This document shows, piece by piece, positions 8,327 to 15,962 of a DNA stretch of 64,000 bases; position 1 is the first letter of the stretch; every line of letters starts with the position of its first letter. A program made the position numbers and the translations under genes. The notes under the pieces were generated by a model. The model was not told where the DNA came from, made no database searches, and saw only the letters and a list, made by a program, of their open reading frames with translations. The stretch is from Myxococcales bacterium UBA1660 (GTDB taxonomy: Bacteria > Myxococcota_A > Polyangia > Polyangiales > Houyiibacteriaceae): assembly GCA_002320815.1 (NCBI GenBank), contig DCLA01000036.1:50577-114576 (forward strand), read 5' to 3'.

Positions 8327-11311
8327 TCAGTAGGTGAGCTGGGCGCCGAGCGAGATGCTCAAACCCGGATTGTAGGCGCGGACGACGGCCTCTCCCTGGA
8401 GGAGCTCGCGTCGGTCGTAGAGAAGGTTCTGGGCCTTGAGGGTGAGCTCGAGGTGCTCGTTCGCCTGGTAGCGGCCGGTGAGATCCAACGAGTGGAAGGG
8501 CTCCTGATAGGAGTCGGGCAGGTTGTTGATGCCGACCTCTTCGAGCAGCGGGCCGTAGACGTTGTAGATGAGGTAGACGCCGAAGTCTCCGTCGGTGGGC
8601 GCGTAGCCGAGCATCAGGTTGGCGACCCAGGGGGACTGGCCGGCCAGCGGTCGCTCGGTGCTGGTCACGCCGACGTCGATCTGCTCCTGGGTCAGGGTCA
8701 CCCGCGAGTAGACGTAGGTGAAGTTGCCCCCGAGGGTGAGGCCTTCGAGCTTGGGGTCGATGCGCTTCAGATCGATCCGCGCCTCCGCCTCGAAGCCGAA
8801 GTTGCGCGCCGACTCCGCGTTCTGGAACGAGACCAGCCGGTTGGCGCTGAGGAGCACGAACTCGATGGGGTCGTTGAAGAGCTTGGCGAAGGCGGTGACC
8901 GCGAAGACCTCGGTGGCGCCGGGGAAGAACTCCCAGCGGAGGTCGAAGTTGTGGATCTGCGTGCGCTGGACGTCGGGCGACCCGAAGACCGTCCGGTTGC
9001 GCACGAAGTCGGGGATCAGCGTGGCGGAGAGCTCGCGGGAGCGGGGCCGGGCGACGGTCGCCGCGTAGCTGGCGCGGATGAAGTTGTCCTTGGGGAGCTG
9101 GAAGACGAAGCTGCCGACCGGGAGCGGGTCGACGTCGGTGCGAAAGACCGACACGTCGGAGGTCTCGTCCTGATCGTCCTCGGTGGAGGCGAAGGGCGAG
9201 GAGGGGTCGAGCTGCTGGCGGAAGGCCTCGATGCGGATACCGGCGTAGATGCGCAGCCAGGAGATGGGCCGGAGCTGGGTCGCGGCGTAGATCGCGAAGG
9301 TGTCCTGCTGGGCGGTGTACCCGTCGTCGCGCTGGGTGTTCTCGTTGAGCCGCCAGACGTCGGCGTAGTTCTCGTTGGCGAAGACCGACGAGGGAGGGTC
9401 GTCGGTCAGGTCCTGGGGCGCGCTCCGCGAGCGGTCGTACTCGAACCGTCGCAGGAGGAAGTCGCGGCGCTCGCTGTTGATCAGGCCGCCGACCTGGATC
9501 TTGTAGTCACCGAGCTGGTCGTAGTCCCAGGTGAGGTCCATGGCGGCGCCGACCCCGAGCACGTCGAGATCGAAGAAGAGCCGCTGGGAGTCGACCGGCT
9601 GGCGGTCGTTCCAGAAGAAGGTCTGGTTCCGGCCCCAGAAGCCGCTCGGCCAGGTGCTGGCGCCTTCGGGCGAGGGCGCGAAGCGGAAGTCGCGGGTGTC
9701 GGGCTCGTAGTAGCGGCTGCTGGTCACGTGGCCCCGCCACTTCAGCTCGGTGTCGCCGAGGAAGTGGGAGCCGCTGAGCTGCGTGTGGGAGTAGGTCCGC
9801 TGGCTCCAGCGGTAGCGGGACCGGTATGAGTCGCGGCTGCCGTCGAACTCCTGGAGGATGCCGACGTCGACGCCGGTGTAGTCCTCGCCGACCTGGTTGA
9901 AGAGGGTCGACAGGGTGATGTCGTGGTTGTCGTCGATCTGCAGGGTGAGCTTGCCGAGCCCGGTGAGCCGCGCCTGGGCGGCGTATGAGACGCGGTCGAA
10001 GTTGTCCTGCTGATCGATGCGGACGATGTCGCCGGCGTCGTCGCGGACCACGGTGCCGTAGCCGACCTGTTCGTCCAAACGCTGACGGTCGAGGCTCCAC
10101 CCGAGCACCGCGAGGTAGCCGAGCTCGGCGTCGCCGGCGAGGTCGAGGGTCCCGCCGAGGCTCATGCCGATGGAGCTCAAGGGCATCACGCCGACCCGCT
10201 GGGAGCCGACGGCCATGTCGTCGTTGAAGGAGGTCGCGAGGCGGTCGCGGTCCTCGGGCTCGAGGAGCCGACGGTCGAGCCGGGTGCCGTCCAGACCGCT
10301 GGGCAGGGCGCGGGTGCCGTCGTCGAAGCCCAGGAGGTCGAAGCGGCCCCCGCGGTAGACCGGCGCGTCGTGGAACGACGTGACCGAGTTGTAGTCCATC
10401 CCGATCTTCACCTTGAAGGTGAACTCGTCGGGATACTCGCGGGTCGAGAGCAACATGGTGCCGCCACCGAAGACGCCCGGGAGGTCCACGGTGTAGCTCT
10501 TCACGATGGCGATGGAGGACAAGACGCTCGACGGGAAGAGGTCGAGCTGGACCCCCGGGATGTCCGGGTCGAGCTGGGGCTGGTAGGTCCCGTCGAGGAG
10601 GACGTTGGTGTAGCGCCCGCCGAGACCGCGGACGTAGAGGTACTGCCCACCGCGGATGGTCGTCGCCACCACGCGCCGAGCCGCGGAGCTCGCGCTGGAG
10701 TCGCCGCTGCGGGAGATCTCCTCGGCGCTCACCGCGTCGCGGACGGCGGCGGACTGGCGGCGGACCTGGAGCTGGGTGGCGGCGGTGTTGGTGTCGGCGC
10801 GGTAGGTGCTGACGACCGTCTCGATCATCGCCTCCTCGCCCATGCTCATCGTGGTCTCGGGGAGGTAGGTGATCTCGCCGGCGCGGACCTCGACGTCCTC
10901 GAGGCGGGTGGGCGCGTAGAACTCGGTGAAGATGCGCACCATGTAGACGCCGGGGCGCATGGCGAGCTGGAAGCGGCCCTCGTCGGTGGTGGTGACGATG
11001 CGGCCGCCGGGGCGGATCTCCACCTGCACGCCGGGCATGGGGATGTTGCCGTTCTCGCCGTCGAGGACGATGCCGGTGAGGCCGGTGTCGCCTTCGGCGA
11101 GCTCGTCGCCGAGGTCGCCCGCGGGCTCCTCCGCGGCGACGCCGCCTTCCACGGGACCTTCGACCGGGCCCTCGATGGGACCTTCGATCGGGCCTTCGAT
11201 GGGACCCTCGATCGGGCCCTCGATGGGACCTTCGATGGGGCCCTCGTCTTGAGCCTCGGCGACGGCGGCGCTCAGGAGGAGGGCCACTAGGAGGGGGCGG
11301 ATGGGGCGCAT
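8327..11311 (-). CDS. TonB-dependent outer-membrane receptor with EGPI-repeat N-terminus
   Basis: 994 residues. Signal peptide (about 1-20) is followed at once by six EGPI and two EGPV tetrapeptides (residues 23-54), then a carboxypeptidase-regulatory-like Ig domain (GDTGLTGIVLDGENGNIPMP to about 150). A plug domain follows (about 190-330: SAEEISRSGDSSASSAARRV, YVYVRGLGGRY-type sequence, LDLFPSSVLSSI). A 22-strand-type barrel ends in the aromatic residue expected for BAM targeting (SLGAQLTY). The ligand is unknown. The gene is 8 bp downstream of exbD and forms one operon with tonB-exbB-exbD-exbD, so this receptor probably has a private energiser. The PhoB/PhoR genes and PiT-type permease next door suggest phosphate or an organophosphate as substrate (inference). 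Confidence 0.92.
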   Translation of the reverse strand: MRPIRPLLVALLLSAAVAEAQDEGPIEGPIEGPIEGPIEGPIEGPIEGPVEGPVEGGVAAEEPAGDLGDELAEGDTGLTGIVLDGENGNIPMPGVQVEIRPGGRIVTTTDEGRFQLAMRPGVYMVRIFTEFYAPTRLEDVEVRAGEITYLPETTMSMGEEAMIETVVSTYRADTNTAATQLQVRRQSAAVRDAVSAEEISRSGDSSASSAARRVVATTIRGGQYLYVRGLGGRYTNVLLDGTYQPQLDPDIPGVQLDLFPSSVLSSIAIVKSYTVDLPGVFGGGTMLLSTREYPDEFTFKVKIGMDYNSVTSFHDAPVYRGGRFDLLGFDDGTRALPSGLDGTRLDRRLLEPEDRDRLATSFNDDMAVGSQRVGVMPLSSIGMSLGGTLDLAGDAELGYLAVLGWSLDRQRLDEQVGYGTVVRDDAGDIVRIDQQDNFDRVSYAAQARLTGLGKLTLQIDDNHDITLSTLFNQVGEDYTGVDVGILQEFDGSRDSYRSRYRWSQRTYSHTQLSGSHFLGDTELKWRGHVTSSRYYEPDTRDFRFAPSPEGASTWPSGFWGRNQTFFWNDRQPVDSQRLFFDLDVLGVGAAMDLTWDYDQLGDYKIQVGGLINSERRDFLLRRFEYDRSRSAPQDLTDDPPSSVFANENYADVWRLNENTQRDDGYTAQQDTFAIYAATQLRPISWLRIYAGIRIEAFRQQLDPSSPFASTEDDQDETSDVSVFRTDVDPLPVGSFVFQLPKDNFIRASYAATVARPRSRELSATLIPDFVRNRTVFGSPDVQRTQIHNFDLRWEFFPGATEVFAVTAFAKLFNDPIEFVLLSANRLVSFQNAESARNFGFEAEARIDLKRIDPKLEGLTLGGNFTYVYSRVTLTQEQIDVGVTSTERPLAGQSPWVANLMLGYAPTDGDFGVYLIYNVYGPLLEEVGINNLPDSYQEPFHSLDLTGRYQANEHLELTLKAQNLLYDRRELLQGEAVVRAYNPGLSISLGAQLTY
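11150..11245 (-). repeat. Short tandem repeat encoding EGPI/EGPV units in the TonB receptor
   Basis: Eight consecutive 12-bp units (GAGGGTCCCATC-like, alternating synonymous codons between neighbouring units, giving a 24-bp higher-order period) encode EGPI six times and EGPV twice directly after the signal peptide. Copy-number variation by slippage is possible. Confidence 0.9.
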
Positions 11312-11318
11312 CGGCTGC

Positions 11319-11750
11319 CTACTCGGGGAGGGGGGAGGTCATGACGGCGATGGTCGCGGCGCCGCCTTCCTTGGCCAGGTCGAGCGCCTCGGCGGCGCGT
11401 TCGAAGCTCACCTCGTCGTGGGCGTCGAAGAAGATCTTGCGCTCTCCCCGGGCGGCGAGGATCCGGGTGAGGCGCTCGGGGAAGCGCTCGTCGCTGATCG
11501 AGTCCCGGTTGATGCGGATGGCGCCCTCGGCGTTGACGCTGATGATCAGCGGCTGCTGCGGATCCACCGCGGCCGGCGGCAGGTCCTCGGGCTCGTCGGG
11601 GATGTGGAGCCAGATCTGCTTCGAGAGTGACGGGGTGATCGCCATGAAGATGATCAGCAGCACCAGGACGACGTCGACCAGGGGGGTCACGTTCATCTCC
11701 GGCGTGCGGCGGCCCTTCTTCACGGGCCCGGTGCTGAGGTCCATTCCCAT
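11319..11750 (-). CDS. exbD2: ExbD/TolR family protein (second copy)
   Basis: 143 residues. A short cytoplasmic start (KKGRRTPEMNVTPLVDVVL) leads into one membrane helix (about 21-42) with the conserved Asp (PLVDVVLVLLIIFM) that carries protons in ExbD/TolR. The periplasmic domain covers about 50-143. ExbD forms the ExbB-ExbD motor that energises TonB by proton motive force. It begins 3 bp after the first exbD stops and ends 8 bp before the receptor gene, so it is clearly part of the operon. Paired ExbD copies are known in some TonB systems and may form heterodimers. Confidence 0.93.
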   Translation of the reverse strand: MGMDLSTGPVKKGRRTPEMNVTPLVDVVLVLLIIFMAITPSLSKQIWLHIPDEPEDLPPAAVDPQQPLIISVNAEGAIRINRDSISDERFPERLTRILAARGERKIFFDAHDEVSFERAAEALDLAKEGGAATIAVMTSPLPE

Positions 11751-11753
11751 GGT

Positions 11754-12311
11754 CTAGGCTCCGGTCCTTCGGGAGGTCCGACCCGGTCCCCTCGCCGCTC
11801 GGGCGGAACTCGAAGCGGGGCCCGCGCCGAGCGTCGCGTCGCTCCTTCGGCCCGAGGGCGCGCTCTCGGTGGCGCCGACCGTCTCGCCATCGGCGGTGTC
11901 GGGGTTGCCGTTCACGCGCATCATCACGCCCGGGAAGCCGATGTCCTGGGCGATGGCGAAGAGGGCGCGGATGCGGGCGTACTTCACGTCGCGGTCGGCG
12001 CGGAGCATCAGCTTGCGCTCGGGCTCGGCGGCGTGGGCCTGGTCCAGCGCGGCGGTGAAGGTCTCGTCGTCCAGGCGCTGGGCGTCGAGGTACATCCGGC
12101 CCTGGTCGTCGATGCTGAGGATGATGGGCTCCCCTTCGTCGGGGTCCTCCTCGCCGTGGGCGATGGTGGGCACCTCCACCGCGGCGCCCTTCTCCTGGTT
12201 GGGGAGGACGACCATGAAGATGATCAGGAGCACGAGGACGATGTCGACGAGCGGCGTGACGTTCATCGCCGGCTTCGCGCGACCTCCCTTGGAGTGCTTG
12301 GACAGACCCAT
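11754..12311 (-). CDS. exbD1: ExbD/TolR family protein (first copy, with C-terminal extension)
   Basis: 185 residues, about 40 longer than usual. The N-terminus GGRAKPAMNVTPLVDIVL and membrane helix with the proton-path Asp match ExbD. The periplasmic domain ends near DIGFPGVMMRVNGNPD (about 140). After that comes a Ser/Arg/Ala-rich low-complexity tail (SAPSGRRSDATLGAGPASSS) not found in typical ExbD. The tail could be real or could reflect an old frameshift that removed the natural stop, and I cannot decide from one sequence. It lies 27 bp after exbB and 3 bp before the second exbD. Confidence 0.9.
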   Translation of the reverse strand: MGLSKHSKGGRAKPAMNVTPLVDIVLVLLIIFMVVLPNQEKGAAVEVPTIAHGEEDPDEGEPIILSIDDQGRMYLDAQRLDDETFTAALDQAHAAEPERKLMLRADRDVKYARIRALFAIAQDIGFPGVMMRVNGNPDTADGETVGATESAPSGRRSDATLGAGPASSSARAARGPGRTSRRTGA

Positions 12312-12338
12312 GGCTCGTCTCCCTGGTGGGGGTTCCGT

Positions 12339-13079
12339 TCAGGCCGAGGCTTCGGCGGTGCGGGCGGGCTTCAGGCGGGCGGGCTCCGACTCGCGGGCCG
12401 TCTCGAGGCTCACCTCGCCGGCGCCGGACTCCAGGGTGTCGACCAGCTCGCCGGCCGCGTTGGCCAGACCGGCCTCGAAGTTGCCGATCTTGTTCGACAG
12501 CCAGTTGAAGAGGAGCACCGTCGGGATGGCGACCACCAGGCCGAGGCCGGTGACGACGAGGGCCTCGCCGATGGCGCCGCCGATGGTGGCGATACCGCCG
12601 GAGCCGGTCTCGGCGATCATCTTGAAGGCGAAGAGGATGCCGAGGACGGTGCCGAGGAGACCGACGAAGGGGGCGGTCGATCCGGTCGACGCCAGGATGT
12701 TCATCCCCTTGTTCAGGTTCGACGAGACGTGCTCGCCGTGGCGCTCCAGAGCGCGCTCGGTCAGGGCGGCCGCCTTGTCCAGGCTCTTGCCCTCGAAGCG
12801 CCGGTCCAGGAAGGTCCGGATGCCCACGTACATGTACGAGGCGAGGTGGGAGCCGTGGGCCTTGGAGGCGATGTCGAGGGCGTCCTCGAAGCGACCCTCC
12901 TCGAGGGCGGGGGAGACGCGCACCGCGAACTCCTTCGACTTCCGGCTCGAGCGGAGCAGGAGGAGCGAGCGGTCGATCACCACCGCGACGCTGAGGACGG
13001 CCTGGGTGAGGAGCACGGCGACGACCGCGCGGACCAGGCCCGGCATCTCGTGCCACATGTGAGCGATATCGAGACTCAT
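12339..13079 (-). CDS. exbB: ExbB / MotA-TolQ-ExbB proton channel protein
   Basis: 246 residues with three membrane segments: about 14-32 (LVRAVVAVLLTQAVLSVAVV), about 125-150 (STAPFVGLLGTVLGILFAFKMI) and about 165-190 (ALVVTGLGLVVAIPTVLLFN). The conserved FVGLLGTVLGI and AIGEALVVTGLGLVVAIP stretches are the MotA/TolQ/ExbB signature, with the pore-lining Thr residues. It lies 13 bp downstream of tonB and upstream of two exbD genes. It is the channel-forming subunit of the inner-membrane motor that drives the TonB receptor in the same operon. Confidence 0.95.
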   Translation of the reverse strand: MSLDIAHMWHEMPGLVRAVVAVLLTQAVLSVAVVIDRSLLLLRSSRKSKEFAVRVSPALEEGRFEDALDIASKAHGSHLASYMYVGIRTFLDRRFEGKSLDKAAALTERALERHGEHVSSNLNKGMNILASTGSTAPFVGLLGTVLGILFAFKMIAETGSGGIATIGGAIGEALVVTGLGLVVAIPTVLLFNWLSNKIGNFEAGLANAAGELVDTLESGAGEVSLETARESEPARLKPARTAEASA

Positions 13080-13092
13080 CGAAGGTTCTCCA

Positions 13093-13863
13093 TCAGAGGT
13101 TCCTCGCGTTGAAGCGAGCGGGGATCATGCCGGTCCACGCCGTGGCCGTTCCGTCGGCGCGGGTGGCGGGTGAGAAGCGGATGGCGCGCAGCCAGGTGCG
13201 GACCGCGTCGTAGAAGATCTCGGGGCCGCGAACGATCTCGTAGCGGCGGAGGCGGCCCTGCTCGTCGATGACGACGCGGACCAGGACCACACCCTGGACG
13301 CCCTGGCTGCGGGCGGCGCGGGGCACCTCGGGGGAGCGGGGACCGCCGATGATGGCGGGGCGGCGGATCTCCTCCATGGAGACCCGGACCTGACGACGCT
13401 CCCGGGCGGGGGGGGGCTCGGGCGGCGGGGGCGGCGGCTCGGCCGGCGCGATCTGGGTGGTGGTGCCGGTCCCGGTGCCGCCGGGGACGCCGCGGGTGTC
13501 GCCACCGACGGGGCCGGTGTCGCGCGCTTCGGTGAGCTCGGCGTCGCTCTCCTCGAGCTCCTCGTCGGGGATCTCGGTGGGCGTGACGATCTGAGGCCGC
13601 ACGGCGGCGGGGCGGAAGACCGCGGCCGGCTGGGGCGGCGGCTCGACGACCTCGGGCTCCGGTTCGGGCTCGGGCTCGACCTCGGGCGGCGGGGCGAACT
13701 CGACGACGACCTCTTCCTCTTCTTCGACCGGCGCCTGCTCGGGCGGTCGACCGAAGACCGACCACGCCAACGCGCTACCCACGAGCGAGGCCGAGATGGC
13801 CAGGCTGAGGATGAAGAACCCGATGGCTCTTCGATCGCGCTTGCGCTTGAAGTCGTTGAACAT
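13093..13863 (-). CDS. tonB: TonB family energy transducer
   Basis: 256 residues. One N-terminal signal-anchor helix (about 16-38, IGFFILSLAISASLVGSALAW). A Glu/Pro periplasmic spacer follows (EVEPEPEPEPEVVEPPPQP, about 60-80), then a Gly/Pro linker. The C-terminal TonB domain is at about 165-250 (VQGVVLVRVVIDEQGRLRRY, WLRAIRFSPATRADG). It couples the ExbB-ExbD motor to the plug of the receptor. It is the first gene of the tonB-exbB-exbD-exbD-receptor operon and is preceded by a Pho-box-like triplet 62 bp upstream. Confidence 0.92.
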   Translation of the reverse strand: MFNDFKRKRDRRAIGFFILSLAISASLVGSALAWSVFGRPPEQAPVEEEEEVVVEFAPPPEVEPEPEPEPEVVEPPPQPAAVFRPAAVRPQIVTPTEIPDEELEESDAELTEARDTGPVGGDTRGVPGGTGTGTTTQIAPAEPPPPPPEPPPARERRQVRVSMEEIRRPAIIGGPRSPEVPRAARSQGVQGVVLVRVVIDEQGRLRRYEIVRGPEIFYDAVRTWLRAIRFSPATRADGTATAWTGMIPARFNARNL

Positions 13864-13924
13864 GGGGAGGGGGTTCGACGCGCGCCGCGTTCTGCGGCTT
13901 GCGGCGAATCTGTAGGCACCGCCT

Positions 13925-13953
13925 GTGACGGCTGCGTGTCAGGTGAGTGGCGA
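13925..13953 (-). promoter_or_regulatory. Pho-box-like triplet upstream of tonB
   Basis: Minus strand: TCGCCAC-TCAC-CTGACAC-GCAG-CCGTCAC, three heptamers in exact 11-bp phase. The last two match CTGTCAC at 6 of 7. The site overlaps the final codons of the preceding regulator gene and ends 62 bp before the tonB ATG. It would make the TonB operon a PhoB target. Confidence 0.6.
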
Positions 13954-14649
13954 TTGCGCCGATCCGTCTGCGGACCGGAGGCGGTAGCCGACGCCGCGCA
14001 CGGTCTCGATGACTTCGGAGTCGTTCCCGAGCTTCTCGCGCAGGCGACGCACGTGGGTGTCCACGGTCCGCGGGTCGAGCTCGACCTCCGGCCAGACCCG
14101 GTGGAGGAGCTCTTCCCGGCGCCACACGCGACCGGGCTGGGCGGCGAGCTCGGAGAGGAGCCGGCTCTCGACCCGGGTGAGCTGGAGCTTGCGGCCAGCC
14201 ACCTTGGCCTCCCGGGACTTGAGCAGGAGGGTCAGGCGGCCGACCCGGACGACCTCCGGGCGCGGAGCGCGGCGCTTGCCGCGGACCCGGCGGAGGACCG
14301 CCTTCACACGCAGGACGAGCTCGCGCATCGAGGCCGGCTTGCTGACGAAGTCGTCGACCCCGAGCTCGAAGGCCAGGACCCGGTCGACCTCGTCGGGATC
14401 GGTGCTCAGGGCGATGACCGGGAGCTGGGCGAGGGTGTCGCTGCGGCGGACGCGACGGAGCACCTCGGCGCCGCGGATGTCGGGGAGCTCCAGGGAGAGC
14501 AGGAGGAGGCCGCTGGGGGTGCGCTCGAGCTCGGCGAGGGCCGAGGTTCCACTCTCGGCGAGGCGCACCTCGAAGCGCTCCTCGGTCAGCGCGCGCTGGA
14601 CGGCGCGGGCGACGGGGAGGTCGGGCTCGGCGACGAGGATCGGCTCCAT
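13939..14649 (-). CDS. OmpR/PhoB-type response regulator lacking the phospho-acceptor Asp
   Basis: 236 residues: receiver domain (1-120) and winged-helix OmpR-type DNA-binding domain (about 135-230; RVESRLLSELAAQPGRVWRR, VDTHVRRLREKLG). The strand that normally ends in the phosphorylated Asp reads LLLLSLELPD, giving Ser at residue 52 where LLVLDVMLPD is found in the canonical regulator at 17743-18432. The acidic pocket is also changed (ILVAEPD instead of ILVVEDE). The Lys of the switch is kept (VSKPASMRE). I infer a regulator not controlled by Asp phosphorylation. It is preceded by a Pho-box-like triplet and sits between the permease and tonB, so it could be a PhoB-induced secondary regulator of the uptake operon. 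Confidence 0.9.
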   Translation of the reverse strand: MEPILVAEPDLPVARAVQRALTEERFEVRLAESGTSALAELERTPSGLLLLSLELPDIRGAEVLRRVRRSDTLAQLPVIALSTDPDEVDRVLAFELGVDDFVSKPASMRELVLRVKAVLRRVRGKRRAPRPEVVRVGRLTLLLKSREAKVAGRKLQLTRVESRLLSELAAQPGRVWRREELLHRVWPEVELDPRTVDTHVRRLREKLGNDSEVIETVRGVGYRLRSADGSAQSPLT

Positions 14650-14674
14650 GGGTCATGGACCCTGGCCGCCGCCG

Positions 14675-14703
14675 GTGACGAGCCGGTGACTCCACCGTGA
14701 AGG
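14675..14703 (-). promoter_or_regulatory. Pho-box-like triplet upstream of the atypical response regulator
   Basis: Minus strand: CCTTCAC-GGTG-GAGTCAC-CGGC-TCGTCAC, each TCAC core 11 bp from the next. The last heptamer ends 25 bp before the ATG at 14649, nearly the same spacing as the triplet before the PhoB-like gene. Confidence 0.55.
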
Positions 14704-14735
14704 GGCGGGATCTTCGACGTGCCGATTGGCCGGGC

Positions 14736-15908
14736 TCAGAAGCCGAGGAGGCCGCGCCGGAAGGTCTCGTTCACGGCCAGCGCCAGGGCCAGCGAGATCA
14801 GGAAACCGAGGGAGACGCGCCACAGGTCGCTGGTCATCAGCTTGAGTGCGCCGCGCCAGCCCTCCTCGGTGGTCCCGCGGAAGGCCATCGCCAGCTCGCG
14901 GCCGGCGAGGAGACCCACGAAGACCCAGGTCGTGCTCATGGGCACGTTCGACCAGATCTTGAATACGTAGAGGATCACCGCGTAGACGAGGTCCACCACG
15001 GTGGCGGAGCGGACGTCCTTGATGTCGCTCTTCTCTTCGACGACCTGCTGGATGCGCTCGCCGCCGAGGTAGAAGAGGAGCCCGAGGCCGATGAAGACCA
15101 CGCCGACGAAGGCGAGGAGCTCCATCAGGGCCAGGGAGCGGTCGAGGTACACGGCGATGTTCGCCGCGTCCTGCATGATCCACACGCTCCACAGGGCGCC
15201 GCTGGTGATCCATTGGAAGACCCGCCAGCCGCTGTGGTGCTTCCCCTTGCTGGTGACGCGCTGCATCACCTTGGACACGGCCATCCACACGACGATGGCG
15301 AGGACGAACGCGATCACGTAGCCGATGAGGCTCTTCTTGATCACGCTGCCGATGCCCGAGACCTCGGTCGCGAAGCAGCTCAGGAGCAGGAAGGTCGTGG
15401 AGACCGGCATCCGCATCCGGGTGAGGATGATCAGGAAGATCGGCGCCGCGACCTGGAGATAGGTGAACGATTGGGGAGCTTCCGCGAAGCCCTTGGCGGC
15501 CAACCGCTGGTAGGAGACGTCGCCGTCGTAGGTGACCCAGCTGTAGGTCACGGTCGCGACGAAGAGGCCGCCGATGAAGAGCCAGAGCAACCACCACGGC
15601 TTGTCGCGGTTCGACGCGATGAAGGTGCCGATGGTCTGGATGCTGTCGTTGCCGACGGCCGAGTACGCAGCGATGGCGAAGCCGAACCAGCGGGCGATGC
15701 CGGCGTACGGGTAGATGAGCCCCGCGGCGATCAACAGGCTGGCGATGATCCCCAGGAAGACCTTCTCTTCCAGGAAGAACTGGAGGAAACCGGGCCGCTC
15801 CTTGTCGAGGACGCCCGAGCTCGGCGGAGGTCCGCCTGCTGTCTTGTCGCCCGTCGGTGCCGCCACGCTCACGAGCGAGGAAGTAGGGAATCGGACCTGG
15901 AGCGGCAA
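14736..15908 (-). CDS. Divergent PiT-type inorganic phosphate permease
   Basis: 390 residues with about ten hydrophobic helices. Two inverted-repeat signatures of the PiT/PHO-4 family are recognisable but altered: VGNDSIQTIGTFIASN where PiT has GANDVANAVGT, and MPVSTTFLLLS and VPMSTTWVFVGLLAGRELA where PiT has VSTTH. I infer an inner-membrane sodium- or proton-coupled phosphate importer. The neighbouring PhoR/PhoB genes support this. The start is uncertain: a GTG near 15870 (SVAAPTG) would leave more room for the repeat array at 15918-15962 to act as promoter. The family is divergent enough that a different anion is possible. Confidence 0.7.
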   Translation of the reverse strand: MPLQVRFPTSSLVSVAAPTGDKTAGGPPPSSGVLDKERPGFLQFFLEEKVFLGIIASLLIAAGLIYPYAGIARWFGFAIAAYSAVGNDSIQTIGTFIASNRDKPWWLLWLFIGGLFVATVTYSWVTYDGDVSYQRLAAKGFAEAPQSFTYLQVAAPIFLIILTRMRMPVSTTFLLLSCFATEVSGIGSVIKKSLIGYVIAFVLAIVVWMAVSKVMQRVTSKGKHHSGWRVFQWITSGALWSVWIMQDAANIAVYLDRSLALMELLAFVGVVFIGLGLLFYLGGERIQQVVEEKSDIKDVRSATVVDLVYAVILYVFKIWSNVPMSTTWVFVGLLAGRELAMAFRGTTEEGWRGALKLMTSDLWRVSLGFLISLALALAVNETFRRGLLGF

Positions 15909-15917
15909 GCGACGTTT

Positions 15918-15962
15918 TCGTCACACCCGCGTCACGCGGTCCGATCGTCACACGTTCGTCAC
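15918..15962. promoter_or_regulatory. Two pairs of Pho-box-like half-sites before the permease
   Basis: Plus strand: TCGTCAC-ACCC-GCGTCAC (15918-15935) and TCGTCAC-ACGT-TCGTCAC (15945-15962). Each pair has an 11-bp phase and the pairs are 16 bp apart. They face away from the minus-strand permease gene, unlike the other sites, so their activity on it is less certain. They overlap the last codons of the kinase gene. Confidence 0.45.
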
